Of a stretch of 64,000 nt of DNA, positions 50,655-59,907 are shown piece by piece (position 1 is the first letter of the stretch; each line of letters opens with the position of its first letter). The stretch is taken from assembly GCA_040830725.1 (NCBI GenBank), contig JBFOMG010000013.1:1-64000 (forward strand), given 5' to 3'. The position numbers and the translations under genes were made by a program. Source of the DNA: JAWKWH01 sp040830725 (GTDB taxonomy: Bacteria > Pseudomonadota > Alphaproteobacteria > Rhizobiales > Rhizobiaceae). Below the pieces are notes generated by a model, which saw only the letters and a list, made by a program, of their open reading frames with translations, was not told the DNA's origin and did no database searches.

Positions 50655-52115
50655 CTATCCCGCCGCAAGCGCCGGTGCTTCTTCCGGCGCGGTCAAATCG
50701 CGTCCCTCGCCCAGCACCTGCTTTTCGAATTCATCAAGCGGCATGGCCTGGCCGAACAGGTGCCCCTGCAGATAGTCACAGCCCTCCAGCCGCAAGAATT
50801 GCAACTGCTCTTCCTTTTCGACCCATTCGGCCACGCATTTGATGTCGAGTGCCCGCGCCATCGCCAGCGTAGTGCGAACAATGGCGCGGTCGCCCTCATT
50901 GGTGCAGACCTCCCGGATGAACGTGCCGTCGATCTTCAGTTCGTCGAACTTCAGGTGCCGCAACTGGGAAAGGGAAGAGTAACCCGTGCCGTAATCGTCC
51001 AACGACAGGCGGACGCCGAGCTTGCGAAGACCGTGCATGATCAGCTTGACGGTTTCCATGTCGCCAAAAAATACCCGCTCGGTAAGCTCAAGTACCAGCC
51101 GCGACATGTCGATTTCGTAATGGTGGGCAAAAAACTGCAGCCGGCTCAGGAATTCTTCCTGATGAAATTGTTGGGCGCTGATATTGATTGAGAGTGTCAA
51201 GTGCCTGAGCTGCGGATGGCGCTGCCAGCGCACCAGCGTGTCGAGCGCCTGGCCGAGAACCCACTCGGTCATTGGTATGATCAGGCCGTTTTCTTCGGCA
51301 ACCGGAACGAACCGGTCGGGCGAAACATAGCCGCTTTCCGGATGGTCCCATCGGAGCAATGCTTCGGCACCGATTATCCGGCAATACCGGTCGGTCTGCG
51401 GCTGGTATTTCAGCTCCAGTTCAGCATCGTCGATGGCATCCCGTAATTCGATTGCCAGCTTGGCGGTATTTTCCACCCGCGCCAGCATGTCGGCTTCAAA
51501 CAGCTTCACCTGGTTCTTGCCGCCGGATTTTGCCTCATACATCGCTGTTTCAGCACATTTGAACACCCGGTACGGATCCCCGCCGTCACCGGTAAAAACC
51601 AGCACCCCGATGCTGCACGACACCCGGCATTGTTGTTGATTGACCGAGAAACGGGTGCTGAGTGCTTCGCGCAGGTGATTTGCGATATCTCTTGCCTGAA
51701 TGGCCGCCCTGGCGCCGCTCCGGGCGAGTGACGGCAGCAGCACCGCAAACTTGTTTCCGTCGAGGCGTCCGACCACGCATGTCTCATCGAGCACATAGCG
51801 GAGACGATCGGCAACGGCGGCCAGAAAACGGTCCCCGAACGCATGGCCGTTTGTGCTGTTGAGTTGCCGGAAATTATCCAGATCGATCGTCATGAAGGCG
51901 AGATTTCGCCCGTCGGCTGCGGCAATTTCCGCCAATCGTTCAATCTGTGCGGCGATGCCGCGCCTGTCAAGCAATCCGGTCAGCCAATCGGTGTGCGGGC
52001 GGCCGGGCAAATCCACCTTCGCACCGGCCTCGCCAGCGGGACCGGTCTGGATGGCATTGTTTGAAATTCCCGGATCGGACTCCAGACCCGGTATCGGCTG
52101 CTTTGCCCTGGTCAC
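50655..52115 (-). CDS. EAL-domain phosphodiesterase with degenerate GGDEF domain
   Basis: A 486-residue cytosolic protein. Residues of about 40-205 form a GGDEF domain whose signature reads RLDGNKF instead of GGDEF, so cyclase activity is probably lost. Residues of about 220-475 are an EAL domain with intact residues: AEALLRW, NISAQQF, LELTER, DDYGTGYSS, KIDGTFIR and QGHLFG. It likely breaks down cyclic di-GMP. It has no membrane segment or sensory domain. The start is probably GTG at 52115. Confidence 0.9.
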   Translation of the reverse strand: MTRAKQPIPGLESDPGISNNAIQTGPAGEAGAKVDLPGRPHTDWLTGLLDRRGIAAQIERLAEIAAADGRNLAFMTIDLDNFRQLNSTNGHAFGDRFLAAVADRLRYVLDETCVVGRLDGNKFAVLLPSLARSGARAAIQARDIANHLREALSTRFSVNQQQCRVSCSIGVLVFTGDGGDPYRVFKCAETAMYEAKSGGKNQVKLFEADMLARVENTAKLAIELRDAIDDAELELKYQPQTDRYCRIIGAEALLRWDHPESGYVSPDRFVPVAEENGLIIPMTEWVLGQALDTLVRWQRHPQLRHLTLSINISAQQFHQEEFLSRLQFFAHHYEIDMSRLVLELTERVFFGDMETVKLIMHGLRKLGVRLSLDDYGTGYSSLSQLRHLKFDELKIDGTFIREVCTNEGDRAIVRTTLAMARALDIKCVAEWVEKEEQLQFLRLEGCDYLQGHLFGQAMPLDEFEKQVLGEGRDLTAPEEAPALAAG

Positions 52116-52262
52116 ACCCGCCCGCCGCTCAAGATTGGTTCGCCGGAGATTGCAGGATTTACTTCAATATATGGTTAATCAATTAATCACTTTTCGCTAA
52201 AGGACCACCGCATACAGCCGGCGATTGCAGGGCTGGGGGGAGGGGGATGGTATGGGAAGAAT

Positions 52263-53162
52263 TTATCCCCCCAGATGTTCCCTGAAAAAGGCGATGGTGC
52301 GTTCTTCGGCCAGTTTCGCCGCTTCGGCGTCGTAGCGCGGGGTGGTGTCGTTGTGAAAACCGTGATTGGCACCCGGGTAGATATGCGCCGTATAGGTTTT
52401 GCCCGCGGCTTTCAGCGCCGCCTCGAAATCCGGCCAGCCGGCATTGATGCGGCTGTCCAGTTCGCCGAAATGCAGCAATAGCGGCGCCTCAATCGACGCG
52501 GCATCTTCCGCCACAGGCTGGCGGCCGTAAAACGGCACGCCGGCGGCGAGTTCGCGATAGGCCACGGCCAGCGCATTGACCACGCCACCGCCATAGCAAA
52601 AGCCGACAGCGCCGACCTTGCCGGTGCAATCGTCGCGCGCCGCCAGATGTTCAAAGCCGGCAAAGAAATCATTCAGCAGTTTTTCGCGGTCGACGGTGCG
52701 CTGCAACGCGCGGCCTTCGTCATCATTGCCCGGATAGCCGCCAACCGAGGTCAGCCCGTCGGGCGCCATCGCCATGAAACCCGCCTTGCCGAACCGCCGG
52801 GCGACATCCTTGATATAGGGGTTGAGCCCGCGGTTTTCGTGGATCACCAGAACGCCGGGCAGTTTGGTGTCCACGCCCGCCGGCCGCACCATATAGGCAT
52901 TCACCGAACCGTTGCCCTCAGGTGAATCATAACCGAAATGAACTGCCTCGATATCCGGGTCGTCGGGCATGACCTGCTGGGCCAGCGCGTAATCGGGCGA
53001 CAGCGTGTTGAGCAGCATCGCCGCAGTGAGGCCACCGACGGCGAATTTGCCGGCCCGGTCGAGAAATTCACGCCGGTCGATGATGCCGTGGGCATAAAAA
53101 TCATAAAGGTCGAGCAGTTCCTGCGGAAAGTCCCTGGCAGTTTTTCGTTGATGCAGAGTCAT
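52263..53162 (-). CDS. dienelactone hydrolase family protein with Tat-like leader
   Basis: A 299-residue alpha/beta hydrolase. GFCYGGGVVNAL holds the nucleophile cysteine, FGELDSRIN the acid, and YPGANHGFHND the histidine. An N-terminal region IDRREFLDRAGKFAVGGLTAAMLL resembles a twin-arginine export signal, preceded by a 30-residue N-extension with DLYDFYAHGI. Such YghX-type proteins are common, and their substrate is not known. GGGAGG precedes the ATG. It is a single gene with open flanks. Confidence 0.88.
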   Translation of the reverse strand: MTLHQRKTARDFPQELLDLYDFYAHGIIDRREFLDRAGKFAVGGLTAAMLLNTLSPDYALAQQVMPDDPDIEAVHFGYDSPEGNGSVNAYMVRPAGVDTKLPGVLVIHENRGLNPYIKDVARRFGKAGFMAMAPDGLTSVGGYPGNDDEGRALQRTVDREKLLNDFFAGFEHLAARDDCTGKVGAVGFCYGGGVVNALAVAYRELAAGVPFYGRQPVAEDAASIEAPLLLHFGELDSRINAGWPDFEAALKAAGKTYTAHIYPGANHGFHNDTTPRYDAEAAKLAEERTIAFFREHLGG

Positions 53163-53296
53163 CGGTCATTCCTCCCGAAGTGTTGAGGCCCGAAGTTGCG
53201 ACATGCTGGCATTAACGGCGTGAGGCCGTATACCCATCCCACTTCAGGGTGACATCAGCGGCTGCCAGAGGCAACTCACAATCAGTCAAGCGGGTT

Positions 53297-53821
53297 TCAG
53301 TCCAGGTCGCGTGGTCGCAGGAAATGGGTCAGCCTGGCCGAGTGGTCGCTCATGTCGGTCCAGCCGCCGGCCGGTTCCAGCCGCGCCAGCGCTGCGGTGG
53401 GGTATTTTTGCGACATCAACGCCAGTGCATCGAGGTTGGAATCAGGGGCGGCCAGTTTCATCGCCAGCATTTCGGTGCCCGGATTGTGGGCGACGATCAT
53501 GACGGTTTCCGCACCGGCTGCTGCACCGGCCAGCAATGCAAGCATTGTGGCGGGTGAAGCCAGATAAAGCTTCCGGTCGAAACGCGTCTCGATGGTCTCT
53601 CCGGCCGGTCCGAACCGGCTCTTGGCGAGGTCCCATGTTTGGCGCGCGCGCACGGCAGTTGAAACCAGCGCCAGATCCGGAACCCAGCCGCGATTGGCGA
53701 TCTCGGTCCCCATTCGCATCGCCGCGTTGAGGCCGCGCGGCGCCAATGGCCGGTCGAAATCGCCGAGCGCCGGGTCATCCCAGGATGATTTTGCGTGTCG
53801 CAGAAGCAGCAGTGCCGGCAC
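53297..53821 (-). CDS. SixA-like histidine phosphatase
   Basis: A 174-residue phosphoglycerate-mutase-fold protein with LLLRHAKSSW (the catalytic RH), STAVRARQTW and VMIVAHNPGTEML (second His). SixA-type proteins remove phosphate from histidines of phosphorelay proteins; other small-molecule targets are possible. The start is GTG 53821. It lies 51 bp downstream of the acidic TIGR02300 gene on the same strand. Confidence 0.88.
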   Translation of the reverse strand: MPALLLLRHAKSSWDDPALGDFDRPLAPRGLNAAMRMGTEIANRGWVPDLALVSTAVRARQTWDLAKSRFGPAGETIETRFDRKLYLASPATMLALLAGAAAGAETVMIVAHNPGTEMLAMKLAAPDSNLDALALMSQKYPTAALARLEPAGGWTDMSDHSARLTHFLRPRDLD

Positions 53822-53872
53822 GGGTTCAGGCTCCGTGCAGGCTGGTTACCGCAATCCGCAGCACACCAGGCT

Positions 53873-54283
53873 CTAGGTTTCGTCGTCGTCTTTGCCGACG
53901 CTGATGATGCCCGACACGTCATCATCATCTTCATCCTCATCGGGAGCGAGAAACGTGTCGTCTTCATCACTGTCGTCGTCAAGGTCGATGACGTCATCGT
54001 CGGAATCGTCATCGACATTGGGATCGGCCGGCAGGTCGGAGTCGCTGTCTTCTTCTTCGGCGTCTTCCAGGGACACCACTTCCGCGCCGTCGTCTTCGAT
54101 CTCCTCTTCCGTATCCTCGACCTCCGGCTCTTCTTCTTCCTCGGGCTTCAGGTCTGCCTCGAAAAAGGAAAGCGGGTAGCTTTTGCCAGTGTAGGGCGAA
54201 ACGATCGGGTCTCGGTTGAGATCGTAAAACTTCTGTCCCGTCTCGGGATCGACACGTTTGGTGCCAAGTTCGGGTTTTGCCAT
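53873..54283 (-). CDS. TIGR02300-type FYDLN acidic protein
   Basis: A 136-residue protein starting at ATG 54283 (MAKPELGTKRVDPETGQKFYDLN). The FYDLN motif and SPYTGKSYPLSFFE define the family, which is confined to alphaproteobacteria and usually lies next to aroA, as here (divergent, about 235 bp). The rest is a run of Asp and Glu from about residue 50 to the end, probably disordered. Function unknown. Confidence 0.9.
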   Translation of the reverse strand: MAKPELGTKRVDPETGQKFYDLNRDPIVSPYTGKSYPLSFFEADLKPEEEEEPEVEDTEEEIEDDGAEVVSLEDAEEEDSDSDLPADPNVDDDSDDDVIDLDDDSDEDDTFLAPDEDEDDDDVSGIISVGKDDDET

Positions 54284-54518
54284 GACATATGCCTCGTCGG
54301 TCCGCTGCGGTCTCCGCCGTATGTTGGCTGTTTCGGCTGGATCCGGCATGAAAAATCCCGGTCCCCATAGCTTCAAGCGCGTGCACTGTCAAAGCCTTAA
54401 ATTCGAGCCCGCCAACAGCTGCTTTTCTGCGGTCGGTGGGATGACCGCCGTGACAAGCCATGATAGAGGCTGACCGGAATTCTCCGGACCCTGTTGGCAA
54501 GTGCGATTTGGGAAATAG

Positions 54519-55868
54519 ATGAACAAAGACAGTGTAAAGCGACCGGCTTCCGCCAGCCGTTCCCCGGCGCTTCAAGGACGGGTGCGGGTTCCGGGCGACA
54601 AATCCATCTCGCATCGCTCGCTGATGTTTGGCGGATTGGCAAGCGGGCTGACCACGATCACCGGACTGCTGGAAGGTGAGGACGTGTTGGCGACCGGCCG
54701 GGCAATGCAGGCCATGGGGGCCAAGGTCGAGAAATCTGGGTCTAAATGGCAGGTTTCGGGCACCGGCAATGGCTGTCTTCTGGAAGCAGAACAGCCGCTG
54801 GACTTCGGCAATGCGGGCACCGGCTGCCGGTTGACCATGGGTCTCGTCGGCACCTACGACATGAAGACCTCATTTGTCGGCGACGCGTCGCTGAGCAGCC
54901 GCCCGATGGGCCGGGTGCTGAACCCGTTGCGGCAAATGGGCGTTCAGGTTGAGGCGTCTGCAGGCGACCGCATTCCACTGACCTTACGCGGCCCTAAGAC
55001 TGCCACACCGATTGCCTATCGCGTGCCGATGCCGTCGGCGCAGGTCAAATCGGCAGTTCTCCTCGCCGGGTTGAACACGCCGGGCATAACGACGGTCATC
55101 GAGCCGGTTATGACGCGCGACCATACCGAAAAAATGCTTGCGGGCTTTGGTGCCGAGCTTGAAGTCGAGACCGATAGCGATGGCGAACGCCATATTCAAT
55201 TGCAGGGTCAGGGTGACCTCTCCGGACAGGCAATCGATGTACCGGGTGATCCTTCTTCCGCCGGCTTTCCGATCGTCGCCGCGCTGATTGTTCCGGGATC
55301 GGATGTAACGATCGAAAACGTGCTGATGAACCCGACCCGCACCGGGCTGGTGACAACGCTTTTGGAAATGGGCGGCGATATTGAAGTGGTCAACCGGCGC
55401 CAGACCGGCGGCGAAGACGTCGCCGATCTGCGGGTGCGGCATTCCGAACTGAAGGGCGTGGCGGTGCCTGAGGATCGTGCGCCATCGATGATCGATGAAT
55501 ATCCCGTGCTTGCCGTGGCCGCCTCCTTTGCCGAAGGCGAAACCCTCATGCAGGGACTGGAAGAACTGCGGGTAAAGGAAAGCGACCGCTTGGCCGCCGT
55601 GGCTGCCGGCCTGAAGGCCAATGGCGTCGATTGCACCGAAGGAGAAGCAACGCTTTCCGTGCGCGGTAGCCCCGGGGGCAAAGGGCTCGGCGCGGTGTCG
55701 AGGGATGCTGTGGTGGCCACCCATCTCGATCACCGCATTGCCATGAGCTTTCTCATCATGGGCCTTGCCGCTGAGCGCGACGTGACGATCGACGACGCGG
55801 CCATGATCGCCACCAGTTTTCCGGATTTTGTCGATTTGATGCGAGGATTGGGAGGGGTGATATCCTGA
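54519..55868 (+). CDS. aroA: 3-phosphoshikimate 1-carboxyvinyltransferase (EPSP synthase), class II-like
   Basis: A 449-residue enzyme of the same subgroup as Agrobacterium CP4 AroA: VPGDKSISHRSLMFGGLASG, DASLSSRPMGRVLNPLRQMG, PSAQVKSAVLLAGLNTPG and EELRVKESDRLAAV. It makes EPSP from shikimate-3-phosphate and PEP. At the active-site loop it reads LDFGNAGTGCRLTMG with Gly where CP4 has Ala, the residue tied to CP4's glyphosate tolerance. Its stop overlaps the start of cmk. Confidence 0.97.
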   Translation: MNKDSVKRPASASRSPALQGRVRVPGDKSISHRSLMFGGLASGLTTITGLLEGEDVLATGRAMQAMGAKVEKSGSKWQVSGTGNGCLLEAEQPLDFGNAGTGCRLTMGLVGTYDMKTSFVGDASLSSRPMGRVLNPLRQMGVQVEASAGDRIPLTLRGPKTATPIAYRVPMPSAQVKSAVLLAGLNTPGITTVIEPVMTRDHTEKMLAGFGAELEVETDSDGERHIQLQGQGDLSGQAIDVPGDPSSAGFPIVAALIVPGSDVTIENVLMNPTRTGLVTTLLEMGGDIEVVNRRQTGGEDVADLRVRHSELKGVAVPEDRAPSMIDEYPVLAVAASFAEGETLMQGLEELRVKESDRLAAVAAGLKANGVDCTEGEATLSVRGSPGGKGLGAVSRDAVVATHLDHRIAMSFLIMGLAAERDVTIDDAAMIATSFPDFVDLMRGLGGVIS

Positions 55869-56512
55869 CCCTTGCAATAGCCATCGACGGACCTGCCGCT
55901 TCCGGAAAGGGCACATTGGCTCGGCGGTTGGCCGCGCAATACGGGTTTCATCACCTCGATACCGGACTGACCTACCGGGCGGTGGCGAAGGCGCTGGTCG
56001 ACGGTCGGCAGCGGCTCGACGACGCCGTTGTTGCCGCGCAGGCCGCGCGCGATGTCGATCTGTCGGCAATGGACCGCGATGTGCTGTCGTCGCACGCGAT
56101 CGGCGAGGCCGCCTCGAAAATCGCGGTCATGACTGAAGTGCGTCGCATCCTTGTCGACAAACAACGGGAATTTGCCGAGCTGGAACCTGGCGCCATCCTC
56201 GACGGCCGTGACATCGGCACGGTCGTGCTGCCGGACGCCGCGGTGAAACTCTATGTCACGGCCTCGCCGGAAGTGCGCGCCCGCCGCCGCCACGCCGAAG
56301 TCACCGAAAAAGGCGGAGACGCATTGTACGAGGAAATCCTCGCCGATATCCGCCGCCGCGACGCACGCGACATGGAGCGGGATGATTCGCCGCTGAAACC
56401 GGCGGACGATGCCCACTTGCTAGACACCAGCGAAATGGATATAGAGACCGCGTTCCGTACCGCCAGAGACCTGATAGACAAGGAGTTGGCGGTCCGAAAC
56501 GAAAAGGACTGA
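55865..56512 (+). CDS. cmk: cytidylate kinase
   Basis: A 215-residue kinase. The P-loop AIDGPAASGKGT begins ahead of every ATG, GTG or TTG in this frame. The first usable codon near a ribosome-binding site (GGAGGGG) is CTG at 55865, which overlaps the aroA stop (CTGA). A TTG at 55916 would delete the P-loop and is wrong. LDTGLTYRAVAKAL, LDGRDIGTVVLPDA and RRDARDMERDDSPLKPADDA are conserved. It phosphorylates CMP and dCMP. It lies between aroA and rpsA as in most relatives. Confidence 0.93.
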   Translation: MTLAIAIDGPAASGKGTLARRLAAQYGFHHLDTGLTYRAVAKALVDGRQRLDDAVVAAQAARDVDLSAMDRDVLSSHAIGEAASKIAVMTEVRRILVDKQREFAELEPGAILDGRDIGTVVLPDAAVKLYVTASPEVRARRRHAEVTEKGGDALYEEILADIRRRDARDMERDDSPLKPADDAHLLDTSEMDIETAFRTARDLIDKELAVRNEKD

Positions 56513-56667
56513 ACCAGCGTCCACCAGGGCATATCAGCGCCGAACAGCACATCGAGTAAGTGCCGTCAATTGGCTCAGCGAGCCGGATATGCCGACAAGT
56601 GGATGAAATGAAACACAAACCAAGGCGCACTGGCCGCGCGTAGCTGCGGCTCTACCAGGAGAAAAAA

Positions 56668-58365
56668 TTGTCAAAATCCAATCCGTCGCGCGACGATTTC
56701 GCCGCGCTGCTTGATGAGAGTTTTTCAGCCGATCATTCTGCCGAAGGCTCTGTCGTCAAGGGAACCATTACGGCCATCGAAAAGGACATGGCCATTGTCG
56801 ATGTCGGCCTCAAGGTTGAGGGCCGCGTCGCACTGAAAGAATTCGGAGCCGCCGCCAAGGATGGCTCGGTCAATGTCGGGGACGAAGTCGAGGTCTATGT
56901 CGAGCGCATCGAGAATGCCCTTGGCGAGGCCATGCTTTCCCGCGAAAAAGCCCGCCGCGAAGAGAGCTGGGTACAGCTGGAAGCCAAATTCGAGGCCGGC
57001 GAGCGTGTCGAGGGCGTCATCTTCAATCAGGTAAAGGGTGGCTTCACCGTCGATCTCGATGGTGCGGTCGCCTTCCTGCCCCGCAGCCAGGTCGATATCC
57101 GGCCGATCCGCGACGTCACCCCGCTGATGCACAATCCGCAGCCCTTCGAAATCCTGAAAATGGACAAGCGCCGCGGCAATATCGTTGTCTCGCGCCGCAC
57201 CGTGCTTGAAGAGAGCCGCGCCGAACAGCGTTCCGAGATTGTTCAGAACCTTGAAGAAGGCCAGGTCGTCGAGGGTGTGGTCAAGAACATCACCGACTAC
57301 GGCGCGTTCGTCGATCTCGGCGGTATCGATGGTCTGCTGCATGTCACCGACATGGCTTGGCGACGCGTCAATCACCCGACCGAAATCCTGAACATCGGCC
57401 AGACCGTCAAGGTGCAGATCATCCGCATCAATCAGGAGACCCACCGTATCTCGCTCGGCATGAAGCAGCTTGAGGCTGATCCGTGGGGCGATATCGGCGG
57501 CAAATATCCGCTTGGCAAGAAGATCACCGGAACGGTTACCAACATTACCGACTACGGTGCATTCGTTGAGCTCGAGCCGGGAATTGAAGGCCTTATCCAC
57601 GTTTCCGAAATGTCGTGGACCAAGAAAAATGTCCATCCTGGCAAGATCCTGTCGACAACGCAGGAAGTCGAGGTTGTGGTGCTTGAGGTTGATCCGCAGA
57701 AGCGCCGCATTTCGCTTGGCCTGAAACAGACGCTGGAAAATCCGTGGGAGGCGTTCGCCACCACGTTCAAAGCCGGCACGATTGTCGAAGGCGAGGTCAA
57801 GAACAAGACCGAATTCGGCCTGTTCATCGGACTGGAGGGCGATGTCGACGGCATGGTTCACCTGTCGGATCTCGACTGGAACCGTCCTGGCGAACAGGTC
57901 ATCGACGACTACGAAAAGGGCATGGTGGTCAAGGCCAAGGTGCTGGACGTCGACGTTGACAAAGAGCGCATTTCGCTTGGCATCAAGCAGATGTCCGGTG
58001 ACGGCGACGGTGCTAGCGGTGGCGAATTGCGCAAGAACGCTGTCGTTACCTGCGAGGTCACCGACGTCAAGGAAGGTGGCCTTGAGGTCAAGCTGGTCGA
58101 GACCGGCATTGAATCCTTCATCAAGCGCGCCGATCTTTCCCGCGACCGCGGCGAGCAGCGCCCCGAGCGCTTCTCCGTCGGTCAGAAGGTTGATGCCCGC
58201 GTCACCCAATTCGACAAGAAAAGCGGCAAGGTCGCCGTATCGATCAAGGCGCTTGAGATTGCCGAAGAGAAGGAAGCGGTCGCCCAGTACGGTTCAACCG
58301 ACTCCGGTGCATCGCTTGGCGACATTCTCGGCGCTGCACTCAAGAAGCAGGATGGCGACGAATAA
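56668..58365 (+). CDS. rpsA: 30S ribosomal protein S1
   Basis: A 565-residue protein with six S1 OB-fold repeats, at about residues 27-95, 111-178, 198-266, 283-353, 370-440 and 454-525. The third and fourth carry the consensus VKNITDYGAFVDLGG and VTNITDYGAFVELE. It brings mRNA to the 30S subunit. The start is TTG (56668) behind AGGAG, confirmed by the conserved N-terminus NPSRDDFAALLDESF. A small hairpin, GCCGC...GCGGC at 56633-56650, lies just before the ribosome-binding site and could take part in S1 autocontrol. Confidence 0.98.
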   Translation: MSKSNPSRDDFAALLDESFSADHSAEGSVVKGTITAIEKDMAIVDVGLKVEGRVALKEFGAAAKDGSVNVGDEVEVYVERIENALGEAMLSREKARREESWVQLEAKFEAGERVEGVIFNQVKGGFTVDLDGAVAFLPRSQVDIRPIRDVTPLMHNPQPFEILKMDKRRGNIVVSRRTVLEESRAEQRSEIVQNLEEGQVVEGVVKNITDYGAFVDLGGIDGLLHVTDMAWRRVNHPTEILNIGQTVKVQIIRINQETHRISLGMKQLEADPWGDIGGKYPLGKKITGTVTNITDYGAFVELEPGIEGLIHVSEMSWTKKNVHPGKILSTTQEVEVVVLEVDPQKRRISLGLKQTLENPWEAFATTFKAGTIVEGEVKNKTEFGLFIGLEGDVDGMVHLSDLDWNRPGEQVIDDYEKGMVVKAKVLDVDVDKERISLGIKQMSGDGDGASGGELRKNAVVTCEVTDVKEGGLEVKLVETGIESFIKRADLSRDRGEQRPERFSVGQKVDARVTQFDKKSGKVAVSIKALEIAEEKEAVAQYGSTDSGASLGDILGAALKKQDGDE

Positions 58366-58391
58366 TCGTCATTCTGTCTGCTGAAACAAAC

Positions 58392-58426
58392 AAGGCCGCG
58401 GAAATCTTCCGCGGCCTTTTCTTTTT
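58392..58426 (+). terminator. strong intrinsic terminator after rpsA
   Basis: AAGGCCGCGGAA at 58392-58403, loop ATC, and TTCCGCGGCCTT at 58407-58418 form a perfect 12-bp stem running into TTTTCTTTTT. It lies 27 bp after the rpsA stop and ends the aroA-cmk-rpsA unit. Confidence 0.95.
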
Positions 58427-58458
58427 GAGCCGGCCGGCTCTGAGATTGTTGCGGTGAC

Positions 58459-59907
58459 TCAGTGTTTCAGCGTGCTTCCCGGAATATCCGGTGGAAGCAC
58501 CGCCTCGCTCTCGCTGCTTGGCGTTCTGGATGCTGCCTCCAGCTTGGCCCGCATATCCGAGATCTGCTCTTCTGCCGCCTTGTACATGGCCTGATACTGC
58601 GCCAGCCGCTGGTTTTCGGCCGACAGGGATTTGATGGAGTTCTTCAATTCCTCGTTCTGCTGCTTTTGGTAGTCGAGGCCCATCAGATCGGACATGTAAC
58701 GCAGATTGACCTCCGACAGGTTGGCGGTTTTCGCCGACAATTCGCGCTTTGATGAATCCAGTTCCCGCCGGGCACTGTCGAGTTCGGCCCGCATGGTCAT
58801 CTTCTCGCGATCGGAGTTCTGTGCAGCATGCTTGGCTTCGGCCAGTTGGTCGTGCAGTTCGCGTTCGGACTGTTCAAACAGACGCAGGCGCGATTCCAGA
58901 TTGTTCAACTCGGAGCGCTGGGCATAGAGCTCGCCGCGCAACCGGTTGGACATTTCATTGCTTTCTTCTTCAAGCCGCGATTTCTCCGCACCCAGCGCAT
59001 CAAGCCGCGTCTTCAGGTCGGCGCGCTCTTTTTGCAGCCGCGCGGTTTCCCGCTTGGCGGTCTCGTATTCGCTCGTCATCGACTGATAACGGCGGGTCTC
59101 GGCGTCGAAGCGGTTGACAAACTCGTCATACCGGCGCCGCACTTCCGATTCCTGCTTCAGCGACTTGCTCAGATCAGCTGCCAGTACGGTATTGCGCTCC
59201 CGGACCGATTCGTTTTCGTGCTCCAGCTTCAGATTGGTCTCTGTGGCCAGATTTATGGCGGAGTTGGCTTTTTCGAGTTCGCGCTCGAGCCGTTGCGAAT
59301 TTTCTTCCGCCGCCGCAAGGGAGGTACGGCCGTCATTGAGACGTTTGCGGGTCATCTCCAGTTCGGATGTCAATTCCGCTTCACGGATTTTCATCGCTTC
59401 GAGCATGGCTTCCTTCTCGGAAACCGCTGTCTCAATGACCTTGACCTGACGCTCCTTGCGAAGATTGTCGTCGCTGAGCTTCGTATTCTCTGTTTCGAGA
59501 ATGGCGTTGCGATGAAATTCCGACTCCACCGACGGAAGGAACGCGCCGGTTTCGTGCAGATTGGCACGGGTCTTGTTCAACGCGTCAGTCAACGCCTCGA
59601 TATTGCCGACAATAGTGCGGAAATCAGTATGGAACTTTTCGAACTCGTGCATGCGCGGGCTTTTGACCGGCGCAGGTTCCGACGGCGCTGCAGCCAGATT
59701 TGCGGCATCTGCGCTCAGCGCTGAATCAAGGTCGGCTTCAATACCCGCCGATTCCGTTGGCGTTGGTTCCGGCGGAGCGGCTTCCGTCGAAACATCGGAA
59801 ATCAGGTCGGAGCTGTCCAGCTCCAGTTCCAGTTCTGCGCCTGTTTCCGCCTCTTGCGAAATCTCTTCTTCGTCGGATTTTCGCGAGAACAGCGAAAGAA
59901 TTCCCAT
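58459..59907 (-). CDS. long coiled-coil protein, 482 aa
   Basis: Residues 1-85 are acidic and proline-rich, following a short conserved-looking start MGILSLFSRK. From about 95 to 460 it is nearly unbroken heptad coiled coil (for example SELEMTRKRLNDGRTSLAAAEEN, ERADLKTRLDALGAEKSRLEEE), with a short non-helical tail ending PPDIPGSTLKH. It has no signal peptide or membrane segment. A head-rod-tail layout of this kind is seen in crescentin-like bacterial filament proteins, but low-complexity coils mislead, and I cannot claim homology. AGGAGAC precedes the ATG. It is convergent with rpsA. Confidence 0.75.
   Translation of the reverse strand: MGILSLFSRKSDEEEISQEAETGAELELELDSSDLISDVSTEAAPPEPTPTESAGIEADLDSALSADAANLAAAPSEPAPVKSPRMHEFEKFHTDFRTIVGNIEALTDALNKTRANLHETGAFLPSVESEFHRNAILETENTKLSDDNLRKERQVKVIETAVSEKEAMLEAMKIREAELTSELEMTRKRLNDGRTSLAAAEENSQRLERELEKANSAINLATETNLKLEHENESVRERNTVLAADLSKSLKQESEVRRRYDEFVNRFDAETRRYQSMTSEYETAKRETARLQKERADLKTRLDALGAEKSRLEEESNEMSNRLRGELYAQRSELNNLESRLRLFEQSERELHDQLAEAKHAAQNSDREKMTMRAELDSARRELDSSKRELSAKTANLSEVNLRYMSDLMGLDYQKQQNEELKNSIKSLSAENQRLAQYQAMYKAAEEQISDMRAKLEAASRTPSSESEAVLPPDIPGSTLKH

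Noticed and set aside
54984..56069. 361-codon minus-strand frame across aroA and cmk
   Set aside because: Overlaps two certain genes and is rich in Arg and His as antisense frames are.
56725..58209. 494-codon open frame opposite rpsA
   Set aside because: It mirrors the repeated S1 domains and has no independent features or start signals.
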